Source: Ulota crispa
Taxonomy: Eukaryota > Streptophyta > Bryopsida > Orthotrichales > Orthotrichaceae
Direction of reading: 5' to 3'
DNA length: 64,000 bases
Assembly (NCBI GenBank): GCA_963920765.1
Contig: OY987245.1
Coordinates: 5,472,727-5,536,726, forward strand
Positions 36,783-48,772 of this stretch are shown here, piece by piece. The notes beneath the pieces are model-generated. The model did not search any database, had not been told where the DNA came from, and saw only the letters and a list, made by a program, of their open reading frames with translations. The position numbers and the translations under genes were made by a program. The stretch's first letter is position 1. Each line of letters begins with the position of its first letter.

Positions 36783-39620
36783 ATTAACATGTTTCAAATG
36801 TATTTGTTATTAAATTTAGTTGCGCAAAAATAAAATGTTTGCTTTTGCAAACAGTTATGTTTTGAAAGATAAATAAAATTTGAGGATTTGGGTAAATTCT
36901 ATTTAAGTTTTAATTTTGATATTTATTTACATAATTTGTACAAAATAATGTTAATGCTATATAAAAATATAAGAAATGTCATATTAATTTAAAAATAGAT
37001 TCAACGGAAAAATGGGGAACTTGGCAAGTTTAAAGAAAAATGTGAAACTTGCTTTTTTAATAACAAGTATAAAGCTTAGAAAGATCTGAATTCTAAATAA
37101 TGAACATTTAATAACAAATGAAATGTATGCCCTTGCGTGGCAAAAGTATATATTTGTATTCAAATTTTGATTTTAATGCTATTATAATTTAATATTTGTT
37201 TATGAGAGTTTTATGATAAGTTTATGTTTAAAAAATAATAAAGTACTTATGTAATGATATAATAGGTTTGGATTAAATGCAATTTTAACATTGATACTCT
37301 GTAAGTAAGATAATAAAAATTTCATTTTAATTTTTTTTTCACAAATAGAAAAATAAACAGACATTGTCATTGTCAAAAACCAAATTTTCAGAAAAAAAAA
37401 AACATTTATGGCAGTTAGTATTGTTTTTTTATAACTATCCATAAACATAAGTAACTAGTATAAATATAATTCTTTTAATAAATATAAAGTTTTGATGTTT
37501 TTTTCAATATTGTGTTAAATATGTTTTTACTAATAAATTTGTTTTTTAGCAAATTCAACCTATGTTATTCATGAGTTTAGTAATTTGTTTCACAAAATTG
37601 ATAACTTTTGCCTCTATACATTTGATATTTAGCTCTTTTATTTTTTAAATACAATAATTTAAGAAACAAGAATACAAAGTTATAAAAGAAAAAATGATTT
37701 TCTTTTAGATTTTATAATATTTATGTAGATTTTAATACGTGTAGTAGAATAATGTAAATTGTTTGGCCAGATAATTAGATTTTTTATTAGATTTTTTTGG
37801 TAATATTGATTTGAGTTAAACCACAAGGATTGGTTTATCTTCACAAGTTTGTGAAACTATAACTAAGTTAGTCATTGATTTGATTAATAAACATTTAAAC
37901 AGAAAAAATGAGAGTTAACAAAACCTATAGTATCAATAAAATATTGAATGTAAAATCAAAGAAAATAAATTAAGATTTTAAAATTACATTGCATTCAAAG
38001 TTGTATAAGAGAAGAAACTATGATTAATCCTTTAACCCTTGTGTGTCCAGCTCAAAATCAACGTGGGGGAGGGTTGGTGTACCACCCGGCATGTAAAATA
38101 ATGGTGCCAGTTGGAAAATACCATCAACAAAAGCTGGCCTTTGAAAAGTGATCTTGACTTGGGTCTAGACCTACTGCTAAAAGTATGGTCAGATTGATTG
38201 TACAGTTTTATTTTGTATAGTGGTCAAAGTGGGTTTAAATTATTTTTGGGGGGTACTTTTATTCAGGGTCTTGCAATGTTGCCCAGCAATTCGGGGTTCT
38301 ACACATAGAATTTTGTTACGAATTTTTTTGGGTGTCTGTGTCATTGGGTTCATCATCTACCACTGAAATTTCAAAGAATTCTACCAAGATCCCACCTCCC
38401 AAACCGGCTCATAATTACAAACACCCAGGAATACATCACCGAGAAGGCAGTACAAGCGGGACTGGCACGTCAGCCATGCGGTTGGAGCGGAACGAGCTGA
38501 CCATGCTAGCTTGGAAAGCCCGCGCTACAAAATCAACTGCCATGCTAGTTAAAGCCCGCTTTTGTCGCGTGGGAAAGAAAACGGCGCATAGAAGTGGAAG
38601 CACGCTTTGCCAGTGCTCCTTAGACGCCATATTTTGAGAGCTCATGCTATGGCAACAAGTGTGGACCCGACCCCAAAAAACTTTGATTTTCCAGTATTTT
38701 GTTACAAAATACACGGTTGCTTTTGTCAAAAGAAAATCACACCGGCTAGTGCCCCCCTCTACCAAAGTATGTGATTTTGCTACGTCAACAACAAAAACTG
38801 CCGCTACGGTACTGAAGAAGAAAATACAATACTCACGATGAATGACTCAACTTCAGCAAACCAGTCAGACTCCTGCGCAAATGAAAGCCTACACCAAGAC
38901 CAAACTACCTACGACTTTCATTCCTCGTTGTAGGAAAATTGGCTTCCACCGCCATCTTCAATACTCGTGTGCAGGTTCAGGCTACAATTCCGGTGGTTTA
39001 CCCAAAGTGAATCCCGGTTACAGCAGCGGTTGGTTGTGTAAAGTGAAGCCCGCTTAGAATACCGCCTGCAGGGTCCTCGTCGCGTATGCTTCGGCACTCC
39101 CGCTCACTTAGCGAACAAAAAACAAAAACTGCGGACGAGTTGCCACCACCTTCAATATCGCTAATTCAAGTCACTGTTGCCTTCAAACGAACAGCTTGAC
39201 CTCTCCTCCCGAGGTTTTGATTCCGTACCATCCTTCAACCAATTTGGTCCTCTGCTTGTTGTGAATCGTCCTTGGGAATCTGATTTGCCCAATTTAATGA
39301 ATATGATGTCATATGCATTCTTTGATTGGTTTTAAGTTTGCATGTTATTCACTTGAGCTATAGCTTTAGTATTCATAGTAGTCTTCATTTCTTGTTTTAA
39401 ATCTAGGCTCTGTTCTTTGTCCTACATTTTGGGACAATAAGGACAATGCTTTGGAAGGTACTTCAATCAAATTTTAGCTTCTGAAGTAGACTTCCTAATC
39501 TTAGGTTGGGCATTTAGGGTTTGACAGAAGAATAGACAACATTCACTGCACAAAAAAACTAAACAATATTAGACAATTTATTGGAAATATTTTTTGTTGC
39601 ATATTGGATATTGAAATAGA
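36783..39620. other. AT-rich flank with a GC-richer patch at 38.3-39.2 kb
   Basis: Positions 36783-38030 are AT-rich with nothing recognised. A left-end-like TTAACCCTTGTGTGTCC lies at about 38036 without a partner. Positions 38332-39200 are distinctly GC-richer and hold open frames of 101 and 71 residues, of low-complexity appearance and without a recognised family; the motif AAGCCCGC recurs several times there. An inverted H-family terminus (CCCAATTTAATGAATATG) lies at 39289-39306. Confidence 0.35.
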
Positions 39621-39628
39621 AAAGGTGG

Positions 39629-40078
39629 GTGCAAGCGGTTGGTTATAATTTTGTGCAAGCAGAAGATTGGGAGATAGCCTCCCGCGGTGAGGATATTGGG
39701 AAACTAGAGACAATGTTGCTTGACAAGAATTGCAAGATGGAGCATGAATTTATGCAAGTCAAGGTGCTCAAGTTGTTTCTAATCTTTAAAAACCTAGAAC
39801 TTAGTTGCTCACAATAGTTTGATTTGTGTATCTCATTTCTTCCTTGGTAGTGTTTTCGATTCCTCTTGAATAGGTTGTTTATCTTCTATTACTAGGACAC
39901 TATTCTTTGGTGAGTACGTGTAGAACAACATTAATAGTCCAATTCGTGAATTGAACAAGTACAGTTGTTGGAGAAGACCCAGATAGCATCTGTTGCGGGG
40001 CAGAAGGTTGAGCACCTTGAGGCCAAAGTTGCAGAGCAAAAGACGCTAATTGTAAAGCTAGAAGAGGATATCCAGAAG
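39629..40078 (+). pseudogene. Fragment of the Golgi coiled-coil protein CASP (two exons)
   Basis: Exon 39629-39763 encodes AVGYNFVQAEDWE, then LETMLLDKNCKMEHE, very close to the plant CASP segment AVGYNSIEAEDWD. After a GT-AG intron, exon 39965-40078 continues with LLEKTQIASVAGQKVEHLEA and ends VKLEEDIQK, also CASP-like. CASP is a tail-anchored Golgi tether of about 690 residues. Upstream coiled coil and downstream transmembrane exons are not seen, so this is a fragment. Intron retention argues for a copied genomic segment rather than a reverse-transcribed copy. Confidence 0.8.
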
Positions 40079-40224
40079 GTTTTTTTTTGCGTGCTTATTA
40101 TTTCTCATTTTGTTTCATTTTTTCTCTATATGCCTTAGAAGGCAAAGCTCTTCATGGCAAGAACTAGGAACTTTCTTCTATTATATATTGAAAATCTTAC
40201 GTTTTGTACTTGTGTTTTTTCCTG

Positions 40225-41930
40225 CAGTCGACCCCCACCACCCCAAAAAAGGCCACATTGGCATAGTGCTCGTATCCTCTTTTACTTTTGAGAAATTTCA
40301 TCAAACTGTGAGGACCACTTCCACCTCCACAAGTGTGAGTATGGAAGAAAGAACTATGGATTCAATATGGTCTATCTTTCTACAAAGCCATCCGTTTCCA
40401 TTATCACCTCTTCGTGGAGCCAATTGAAAATCTTTGTGGTGAATGCTTGTTTCTTTAATGTGCAGGTACCTATCAGGTGGCCTAAAAATAGAGATGAAGT
40501 TTGGCAATCCAAAGTACCTCATTCTTTTTTGGCAACTGGAAAATCTGATTAGCACTGGATGGAAGTAAATGGTTAGAAAGTGAATTGTCAAGGTTGGAGC
40601 ACGCACTTCCCTGACGGTGCCGACAAATACAATGCGTCTCTTGCAAAGGTATGTTTGGATCCCATTCACGTAGATTGTACATCAAAAGGTTACCTGATAG
40701 CGGCAATTAATTGATTACTTTATTATTCTTGGATTAATATATAGAGGAAGATGTGACGGCCTTAAACCAAGAATTGCTGAGTTCACAAAAGCTTTACCTC
40801 AATTTTTATTTCAACATATATGAAATGAGCCAACCAAATTGTTAGCTTGCTTAGCACTTGTTGGGTACATGATCTCCGTGTGTGTTGTTCAGCTATTGGG
40901 TCTTTTAAAACAATCTGAAAACCACATCTAGATAGGAATGCTGAGCTATCTTTCTCGAACATAGCATGGAACTACCAATGGACACATGTTTTTCTCTAGG
41001 ATTTTCTTGTGGTTCAGTTGGACATGCTGGTGGTTTAAGGTGTCTTCTAGGGAAAATTAGTTCTTGATCCTATTCAGGGGCAAAACATAATTGTTTTTGA
41101 ATTGTTGTCATGAAACTATGACAATTTTAAAGCTATTAACATGTAGGACTCCCAGAGCTTTACCTTCATCGCAACACCAGTAGCTTCTGGTGGTTCAAGA
41201 ATGTAATGCTATTTATAAACTTGCTTTTCTTACTATTTGGGTACTATCTTCTTCAAATGTTGAAAAACCCGAAAGGAAATCTCAGTTTGGATGGAAAAGT
41301 CAAGACTGTGCTAGACATTGGATGCGGAGTTGCCAGCTTTGGTGCTTACTTGCTGCCTTTTGGATGTTATTGTTATGTCGCTAGCAGCTAATGATGTTCA
41401 TCAAAATCAAATTTAGTTCGCCCTTGAAAGGGGCATTCCCGCAACTCTTGGTGCTCTAGGCACAAAGCGTCTTCTTTACCCAAGCAAATCTTTCAACTTG
41501 GCCCACTATTCTTACTGCCAAATTGAGTGGCACTAGAGGAATTGACTTCTCCACTTCCTGTGAGTGGCACCTAAGGAATGGACTTCTCCTCTTGGAAGTG
41601 GATAGACTTGTGAGGCCCGGTGGCTATTTTGTTTGGTCTGCTCCTCCTGCTATCGTGAGGATCCAAAATACCAGCAAACCTAGAAGGAGATGTCGGCCCT
41701 TGTGGCCTCTATGTGTTGGACAATAGCCACCCATTAAGGTCAAACTGTTATCTGGCAAAAACCATTGACCATCGAGTGTTATGAGAGGCGACTTGAGGGC
41801 TAAGGTCCAAGAAACTCTATTGTGCCATAGCCGTGATCCAGACATCGCTTGGAATGTGCCCATGGAGGCGTGTATCACTCCATTAACTGCTTGGATATGA
41901 GAGTCTTTAGTTATTAGCATCCTTCATCTA
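40225..41930 (+). pseudogene. Decayed pectin-methyltransferase-like (QUA2/PMT, DUF248) gene fragment
   Basis: Recognisable blocks in family order: VPIRWPKNRDEVW at about 40465; GADKYNASLAKV near 40620; VKTVLDIGCGVASFGAYLL at about 41295 (the SAM-binding motif); NDVHQNQI and FALERGIPATLG at about 41395-41450; LLEVDRLVRPGGYFVWSAPP at about 41590; MSALVASMCWTIA near 41690; and IAWNVPMEACITP near 41850. In-frame stops (for example after the 40552 and 41391 stretches) and several frame changes between blocks show it is broken; intron remnants remain. The family comprises type II Golgi membrane methyltransferases of about 600-680 residues acting on homogalacturonan. The N-terminal membrane anchor and C-terminal half are absent. 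Confidence 0.82.
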
Positions 41931-42592
41931 CTCAGTATCAATGTAAGTTTACAAGCTATTGTGAATAAAAGGACGTTGATAATTGTTTCATTATTTTCTT
42001 GTCAAGGTTAAATTGAAAAATAAAGGAATGGTGTTCCACTACGCTTTGCGTTTGCTGCCAAGAGCCGAGGCTAGGATGAGTTTGAGAGTGTTGAGTGCTG
42101 TGGTGTCATTCTTTTTGATGAGGCTGGTGAGCAGGAGCATAGTGTTAGTGACGGTGATGGAGGACGTGAGTTCATCTTTTTTGCATTCGTCAGATTTCAA
42201 GTGTATTCTCCTTGAGTACCAATTCTTGCATTCCTCCAAGGGCTTGCAACTTTTTTGTATTTTTTTTATGGATTTGGAATTGCTGTTTTTGATAATGACC
42301 AAATGAATTCATATGTAACACTAAATGTAAACTTGTAAAAATTTCATACTCCAAAAAGTTACAGTAATTGACAATTAGTGTATACGTTGACATTTAGTGT
42401 TGGTAACATTATGAGGATTGTTGATGTTTAGTGTTAGGCTTCGTAATTAGTGTTGCCAACACTATTTATCATTATTAGTGTAGTTACCAAAATGTAACTT
42501 TGTAAATGAATTAATATTTCGCAAAGTTGTTTATCTTTTAATGTTCAACTAAATAGAAACTTTTCAGTCCATCAAAGTGAAAATATTACTTA
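41931..42592. other. Junction between PMT fragment and WRKY gene
   Basis: A minus-strand open frame at 42039-42302 has coding-like base use near 42040-42170 (TALNTLKLILASALGSKRKA) but no family was recognised. 42300-42480 contains several scattered copies of TTAGTGTT. The join to the WRKY exon is at an A-run at 42592-42600. Confidence 0.3.
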
Positions 42593-42998
42593 AAAAAAAA
42601 CCCGAGAGAGGCTGTCCGCCAGGGGATGCGCGCCGCTCATGGCCATGCGGCGCGTGGGCTGCGGCTTGGCGTGATTGTGATCCCCCTTGTACACGATCTC
42701 CGTGACCTGCCCGTCGTGAGATCGCTCCACCTTCTTCTTCATGGGACAATTCGCTTGCGTGCACTTGTAGTAGCTACGCGGGAACTCGCTCCCCTTCACT
42801 TGCTTCTGCCCGTACTTCCGCCAGTTGTATCCGTCCTCCGACGGCCTGTCCATGAACGTCGGCACCGCCATGGGCGGTGCCAGCGGTTGATGTTGCTGCT
42901 GCTGCTCTGGTTCTGAATCTTGCGATGTCTCCGGAGCCTCGGCAACCCCTAAGCCGCCTTGCAAGGTCGCCATGGCAGACGACGAAGAATTTTGTTGT

Positions 42999-43030
<32 letters not shown>

Positions 43031-44245
43031 TTGTTGTTGCTGGCTTTGCATGCGCGCTAGCATCTGCGCTTGCTGCTGCGTCATCCCCCCAAAGTGTTGT
43101 GGCTGCATACCACCATCGCCCACAAATCAGAAGCAAATCTAACATGGCAATCAAAAACTAGAATGCTATACACTTCCTGCACTTCCTTTCCCATTGATGA
43201 TCAAGCCTGTGCAACAGAGTTTAACCTACAAACTCAGCATCTTAGACCAGAGTTCATTCAATCTGTGGGGGCAAGCCAGTACCAGATTTGCCAGCGGGGA
43301 GATGTTGTTGCGAGACACGGTCTTGACGCCGAACGGCTTGAACACGAATCCCTGATCAGCGCCGCTGCCACCGTCCTTGGAGTTCCCATTCGACATCCGC
43401 ATCGCGCTGCCATTGTAGTACGACAGCGAGAACGTCCCCGTGGTTGGCGATGGCTCCGACTGCAGGGATGAAGTCAAACGACCTAATGTCAACCTAGCAC
43501 CACAAAAACAAGGAGTTTCAGAGTAGTTGAGGAAGCAAATCATGCTCAAAGTTGGAGCGCTTGCCTGCGTTGGAATGGGGAAGAGCGATAGGAGAGGGAG
43601 ATACAACTCTGCAACCACATCTTTCTCCAACTTCGACATTTGGAGAGAAGATGAGGTGTCAAAGTAGTATTTCCCTCTCCTATCATCCCATTCTAATGCC
43701 GGAAGCAATCAGCGTTGAACATCACTTGCCTCCCCTGCTACTCCGAAACCCTTGCGCCATGGGAGATTTAAGGCGGGGATTGGTACCTGGGCATTGGAGA
43801 GCATGACGGGGGACGCGTCGAACAGAGTGGTGGGGCTGAGTCCAGCGGGGATGGTCAAGTACCCGCCACCGGGGTTCGGCAAACTGGACGGGGGCGGGAG
43901 GTTGCTGTACCGAGCATTCGCGGGCGGCGGCCGCGACGCCGGCTCGACGTCGCCGCCAGCGTGGTGGTGGTTGTTGTTGGCCGCGGCTCCGCGCGCAGCC
44001 AGGCGCTCCGCAAAGCTGCGCACGGGCGAATTGGAGCCGACGGCGTTGGTGGTGCCATCCATGGGGGATGCTGGCTCCCCCGAGGTCGTCGGGGGCGTCA
44101 CGGCTGTCGCGGCGTCGGACGGGGACATGGCACCTGCGAGCAGGTGCGAGAACGACTTCGTATCATTCTCCGAATCTTGGTCGTTGAGGAAACTCGAGGC
44201 TATGTTCATGGGACTGTCCGCCTTGTTGACGTGGTGGGTGGTCAT
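42593..44245 (-). CDS. Group I WRKY transcription factor, C-terminal half missing from view
   Basis: Exons on the minus strand are 43787-44245, 43283-43459 and 42593-43102, all joined in phase 0 (382 residues visible). The ATG at 44245 is the first in frame; the open frame extends upstream without a Met. Features in order: Ser/Pro-rich region; SP cluster [11 protein letters not shown] then [11 protein letters not shown], typical MAP-kinase sites of group I WRKYs; a polyglutamine run (about residues 240-256); and a WRKY domain with WRKYGQK at about 306 and zinc ligands Cys326, Cys331, His354, His356 (C-X4-C-X22-H-X-H), the N-terminal WRKY type. Such proteins bind W-boxes in defence and stress responses. 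Group I members carry a second, C-terminal WRKY domain that does most of the DNA binding. None was seen further along this strand, and the frame stops at 42590 in a T-run. A donor (GG|GT) at 42598 could lead to a distant exon, otherwise the gene is truncated. Confidence 0.85.
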
Positions 44246-44267
44246 AGACAACGACGACGACGCTGCC

Positions 44268-44321
44268 TCACGCTTCTGCTTCTTCTTCTTCTTCTTCGTC
44301 TTCTCGGTGCCCCTCGTCTTT
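44268..44321 (-). promoter_or_regulatory. Upstream ORF in the WRKY leader
   Basis: The minus strand has an ATG at 44321 encoding the 17-residue acidic peptide MKDEGHREDEEEEEAEA and stopping 22 bases before the main ATG. It is in a different frame from the WRKY frame and could reduce its translation. Confidence 0.45.
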
Positions 44322-45531
44322 CATGGACAGCTCCGCAATCCCTATTACACCAGAACGACACCACGGTGTCACTACAGTTTGAACTCACGCAAGCATCGAT
44401 GGCCCACAGTGATCATGCAAACACTGCCCTACATAAGCAAGATTCTCTCCCGCCAGTAATCCTCCATGAATTCAACCACGCGGCCAATTCATCAAACGAA
44501 TTGGTTCACCGTTCACCAAACATAACCCCATTTGCCTATTCATTTCCTGCCCATCTAGAGATTCAGAAATTCCGTGGTGAGCACCCCCTCCCTCCCTCCA
44601 GTGGCTCGAATTATTCAAAGAAGGAGATGGTCACAAAACAAGCATAATATTTACTAAAATTTACAAAAACAGAAATCGCGTTGTGTTTCGTACTTAGCCC
44701 TCTCTAACTTGCACCAACGGATCCTAAAACTCAAAACCCATAAGCGTCCTTTTCGAGACGCCTCCTGTTACTCATTGCGACTCGCTTTTCCCTTTCTCCT
44801 CATCCCTGAAATTCCACTGCTAGTGGCACAAAAACACACACGCGCGCGCACGCAGACACGCACCGACAAAACGAGAGATTAGAAAAATTGTACCTTGCTG
44901 GGAGAAGGGGGGAAAAGACAAAATTACTCCGCGGCTAGCAATCTATGGGCAAAGTCCAACGTTGATCACTTTCCGCCACCACTTGTACCGCAACGGTGAA
45001 TCAATCATGAACATGAAACCTCAACAAGGCGCTGCGCCACCTCCACTCCATCCACGCAACCTCGACATCAACAGCAAACGCCGCCGACACAATGGCAGGT
45101 TTTGGAGGAAAGGAGGAATTTGTGGGGGGTTGAGAGGGGGTTGAAGGAGGAGGTGGGTGAGATGGTGGCGTTGTGTTGGTGTGTGTGTGATTTCTGTGAC
45201 AACCCGGGGCGTTGGAGTAGGAGTTTTGTTGGTCTGGAGAAAACAGACAAGACAAGGGGAAGCGAGAGAGCGAGAGAGAGAGAGAGAGAGAGGAGAGAGG
45301 AAGGCGGGGAGTGGGGAGGGGAGCGGGGAGCGGGGAGCGGAGAACCGGGCGGAGGAGCGAGGAGGAGGATCCAGTCAACCTTTGGCAGCCGCCCACCCCG
45401 ACTCCACGTTGCTTCTTCCACGCATTCTCTTTCTTACCACGCCCCCCACTTTGGTACCGTTTTTTTCTCTTATTCTATTGGGGCCCTTCTATTATTATTT
45501 TACTCCCCCCCCCTGAATATCATTAGTGGTA
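44322..45531 (-). promoter_or_regulatory. 5' leader and promoter region of the WRKY gene
   Basis: GC-richer sequence upstream of the WRKY start. On the minus strand it includes a pyrimidine-rich (CT)n tract at 45270-45350 of the kind found in plant core promoters and leaders. A W-box TTGACT lies at 45373-45378. A MITE (D1) bounds it at 45532. The transcription start was not determined. Confidence 0.45.
45373..45378 (-). promoter_or_regulatory. W-box (TTGACT)
   Basis: The minus strand reads GGTTGACTGG, a W-box core recognised by WRKY proteins, about 1.1 kb upstream of the WRKY ATG. It could mediate auto- or cross-regulation; a single six-base match is weak evidence. Confidence 0.35.
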
Positions 45532-45845
45532 AGGTAGGAGCACCCGTAAGCGTCAAACTAAGTGTTTTGAACATGATGGCTATTAATAATCATCAATCAA
45601 ATTATAGGATCCTATTAGGAACAGAAAAAAATGAGTTTTGCACTTTCAAATGTATTATTCGGATATTGTGAGAATAAGTTGTGAATTTTTAAAGAGAAAA
45701 CTGCCATTGCACCCATAGTCAACATTAAGATTTCATGTTCACATGTTGTACATCCTTGTAACTACATTTATTTACTTCCAAAGATTTTCCAAGACTTTAG
45801 AGGTGATAGTTATGGGGACACTAACGATTATGGGTGTTCTTACCT
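45532..45845 (+). mobile_element. TA-flanked MITE D1
   Basis: A 314-bp element with ends AGGTAGGAGCACCCGTAAGC and TTATGGGTGTTCTTACCT, flanked by TA on both sides. About 80 percent identical by eye to D2 over its full length (shared TTATAGGATCCTATTAGGAA and ATTGTGAGAATAAGTTGTGA). Confidence 0.8.
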
Positions 45846-45847
45846 TA

Positions 45848-48246
45848 ATCACACCTTCTCCAACAATGGAACTTCTATGAAGAATAAGAAGTCGTGCAAA
45901 AAAAGTCATAATAAAATCTAAGGTTGTTTAAAAAAAATTGTATTTCTTATGCTTTTCCTGAAAGTCAAAATTTTCACTACTAAAACTTTTAAAAATAATT
46001 ATTAAAAATAATTATTTTGTATTTTTTTTTCTCAACTTCATAAAGTTTATTTTCAACCCTTGAGTTTCAACCACAATAGTTGCAACTGCTTTAATATGTT
46101 TAATACAATCCTAAAATTTCAACATGTAAAGCTAATAATTTAGTGACATGTTTTAGAAATCACATTTCAGAATTATGATTTTACACATCAGTACTCAATG
46201 TTTTTAATATATCAACCAAAAAGGAATTTAATTTTAATATTTGATGATCATTTTCTATGTTTTGATCATTCATGCATCTTGCAATTAATTTAATCAAATT
46301 AAAAAGTAATGTTTCTATCTTTCAAATCTTGTGTTATCAACTTAACATTATTTTGTCGTTTCTGATTATATAAAATTCCAACTTGCAACAGATTGCAGTT
46401 GCCATCACATTTGCAATAGCCAACTACATTGTTACTGCAATAGGAAACTTAGATAATAACTTCAATTTTCTTCTTGTTATTAAAATATTTCATGATTTCT
46501 CTTATTAACTATATATAGTGAATTTGCAATAGTGTTTATGTTCCAAGCACATTTAACCGCAAGCTTTGCTATAAACTTGACCCAAATTCCTGCAACTATA
46601 ATCTTTATAGGCGACAAGAAGAAACTATTTTGTTATAGTTGAACTCAAACTTCAAAACACAAAATACCTCTTTTATATAAAACTCCTATTTTTTTTCCCC
46701 AAATTTTGCAATTTACAAAAACAACTACACCCTTGCACATATTAAAAAAATTGAACATATAAAAAAAGAAAAGAAAAAAATTATTTTTCTAATATCAACT
46801 TTTCAACCTTTTCTTCTTAGATTATTCTAAATTCATTTTAAAAAAATTAAAAAGTTAATTTTATAGTTTTTTTATCTTTCTATGTTCACCTAATTATTAT
46901 TTTTTCTTAAATAATATTCTTATACATAGTATTATATGCTCTATTTTTTTCTTTAGGTAGCATTTCAATTTATTTCTTATTTATCTTTCTATTGCTACAT
47001 AATGCATTAGTTAACCGAAATGAAATTGTTGATCACCCAACTAGTTCACAAGCCTCACAAGCCTCTTATATCTAATTGTAAATTAAAATATCACTAATTG
47101 AATTTTGAATTTATTGTTCTACCATTGATATCTTTCTCCAAAATTAGTCCATGGTTATGTTTAAGGCTTTTCCTTACTTACGCCCAAGAGTTGTCCACGT
47201 TCACGTGTAAAGCTTGTTTTAGATGTTATATTGGGACGTTGTTATTGCAATTACAAATAGTCATTTTGAAATAATAAATTTTATTTTTGGATTGTAGTGT
47301 AAAAAATGCTATTATAATTTCAAAGCCTTGAAGTGGATGTTGTATTGTAATGAAAAGAAGAAAAGGAAATATTAATGCATAAGTTGATGCAAATAAATCA
47401 AATATAAACAAAATAGAAACCACAATAGATGGTCTAAATTTTATATACAAAAGTACATGTCTTTTTTTTAATTCAAAATAACACAGAAGATTTTTTTTTA
47501 ACAAATGACATCAAATTTTGCTTATTAAAAAAACAAAAAACGTTTTATAGTAGTGAAAGTAAAATAAAAAAATCTTACAACATCTAAAATCTAAATTTGA
47601 TGTAAGAAACTTAAAGCAAAAATGAAAATAGTTTCTTATTTTAAACAATTCACTTTACCTAATGGAATATTACAATTCAATATAAAGAAATGGCCAAATG
47701 TTTATGTATTCTTTCATTAATAGATTGATGTTGTAAAAGTTAACAAATTGCAAAACATGTTGTTTAAACAATGTTACAGGACAAAAATTCCTTGTGAAGT
47801 AGCAACAGAGAGAGTTGTTTTTTGAAACTTTCATATTATCAATTGGCCTTTTTCTTTAATTTTTTTTGGAAAAAATATCAAAGTAAAACTATATGCAAAG
47901 TTTAACACTTTCAATCATTTAGATAATTTAAAAAAGAAAATTTTGCCATGTTTTGAACATAGAAACTATGAAGCAATTTCCAATTGCAATTGAAATGCAT
48001 AGCAAGAATATAGGAGGTAGTTTAAAAAAAAATCAAGTAGTATTCATCAAAAACATTGAAAAGTAATCAATTATACTGCAACTAGTGGACATGTGTACCT
48101 GCTGTTCTAGCGTAGGGCCATCACGGGAGGAGGTCCTTGCAAAAAAATTAACGTGAAATTTGCATTGGTCTCCGATTCACATTAAAAAATATTCCATGGG
48201 ATAATATAAAATCAATTTGCCTCTTCATCTCCCTCCCCACCCTTTT
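45848..48246. other. AT-rich intergenic region
   Basis: No gene, RNA or paired repeat was recognised in this stretch. Confidence 0.4.
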
Positions 48247-48625
48247 TTCCATCCCCATGACCCATCCCATGCCCATGACCCATCCCATCCCATGCACATG
48301 ACCTATCCCATGCACATGACCTATCCCATGCACATGACCTATCCCATGCACATGACCTATCCCATGCACATGACCTATCCCATGCACATGACCTATCCCA
48401 TGCTCATGACCCATCCCATGCTCATGACCCATCTCATCCCATGCCCATGACCCATCCCATCCCATGCCCATGACCCATCCCATCCCATCCCATGCCCATG
48501 ACCCATCCCATCCCATGCCCATGACCCATCCCATCCCATGCCCATGACCCATCCCATCCCATGCCCATGACCCATCCCATCCCATGCCCATGATCCATCC
48601 CATCCCATGCCCATGACCCCATCCA
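48247..48625 (+). repeat. 18-23-bp minisatellite
   Basis: Tandem array in two blocks. About 48290-48400 is built of CCCATGCACATGACCTAT (18 bp). About 48420-48620 is built of the related, longer CCCATCCCATGCCCATGACC units (about 23 bp). The shared core is CCCATG(C)xCATGACC. Open frames across it (Gly-Trp-Asp-Met-His repeats) are by-products of the repeat. Confidence 0.92.
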
Positions 48626-48712
48626 ATGCCAACTAGTAAGGTAGAAAATTTGGTAACTACAAATTTGGTTATTAATTAGTTTCTCAAGTGCCCTACATTC
48701 TATTATTTTGAC

Positions 48713-48768
48713 ACCCAACTACCCAACTACCCAACTACCCAACTACCCAACTACCCAACTACCCAACC
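48713..48768 (+). repeat. 8-bp tandem repeat ACCCAACT, seven copies
   Basis: Seven units, the last with one change (ACCCAACC), directly abut a Tourist-like MITE. The unit is not the plant telomere repeat. Confidence 0.95.
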
Positions 48769-48772
48769 ATTA

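Noticed and set aside
38332-39057. Two plus-strand open frames as a gene
   Set aside because: GC-richer but without recognisable domain, splice continuity or promoter; probably repeat-derived.
43752-44647. Long open frames on the plus strand (up to 235 codons)
   Set aside because: They are antisense shadows of WRKY exon 1, whose minus-strand frame has recognisable SP motifs, in-phase splice sites and continuity to the WRKY domain.
45102-45671. 189-codon plus-strand frame with GA-rich codons
   Set aside because: It overlaps the pyrimidine-rich leader of the WRKY gene and runs into MITE D1; no family resemblance.
48148-48718. Gly/Trp/Met/His-rich open frames of 79-151 codons
   Set aside because: They are by-products of the minisatellite; composition follows the DNA unit in every frame.
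48713-48768. Interstitial telomere repeat
   Set aside because: The unit is ACCCAACT (8 bp), not CCCTAAA.
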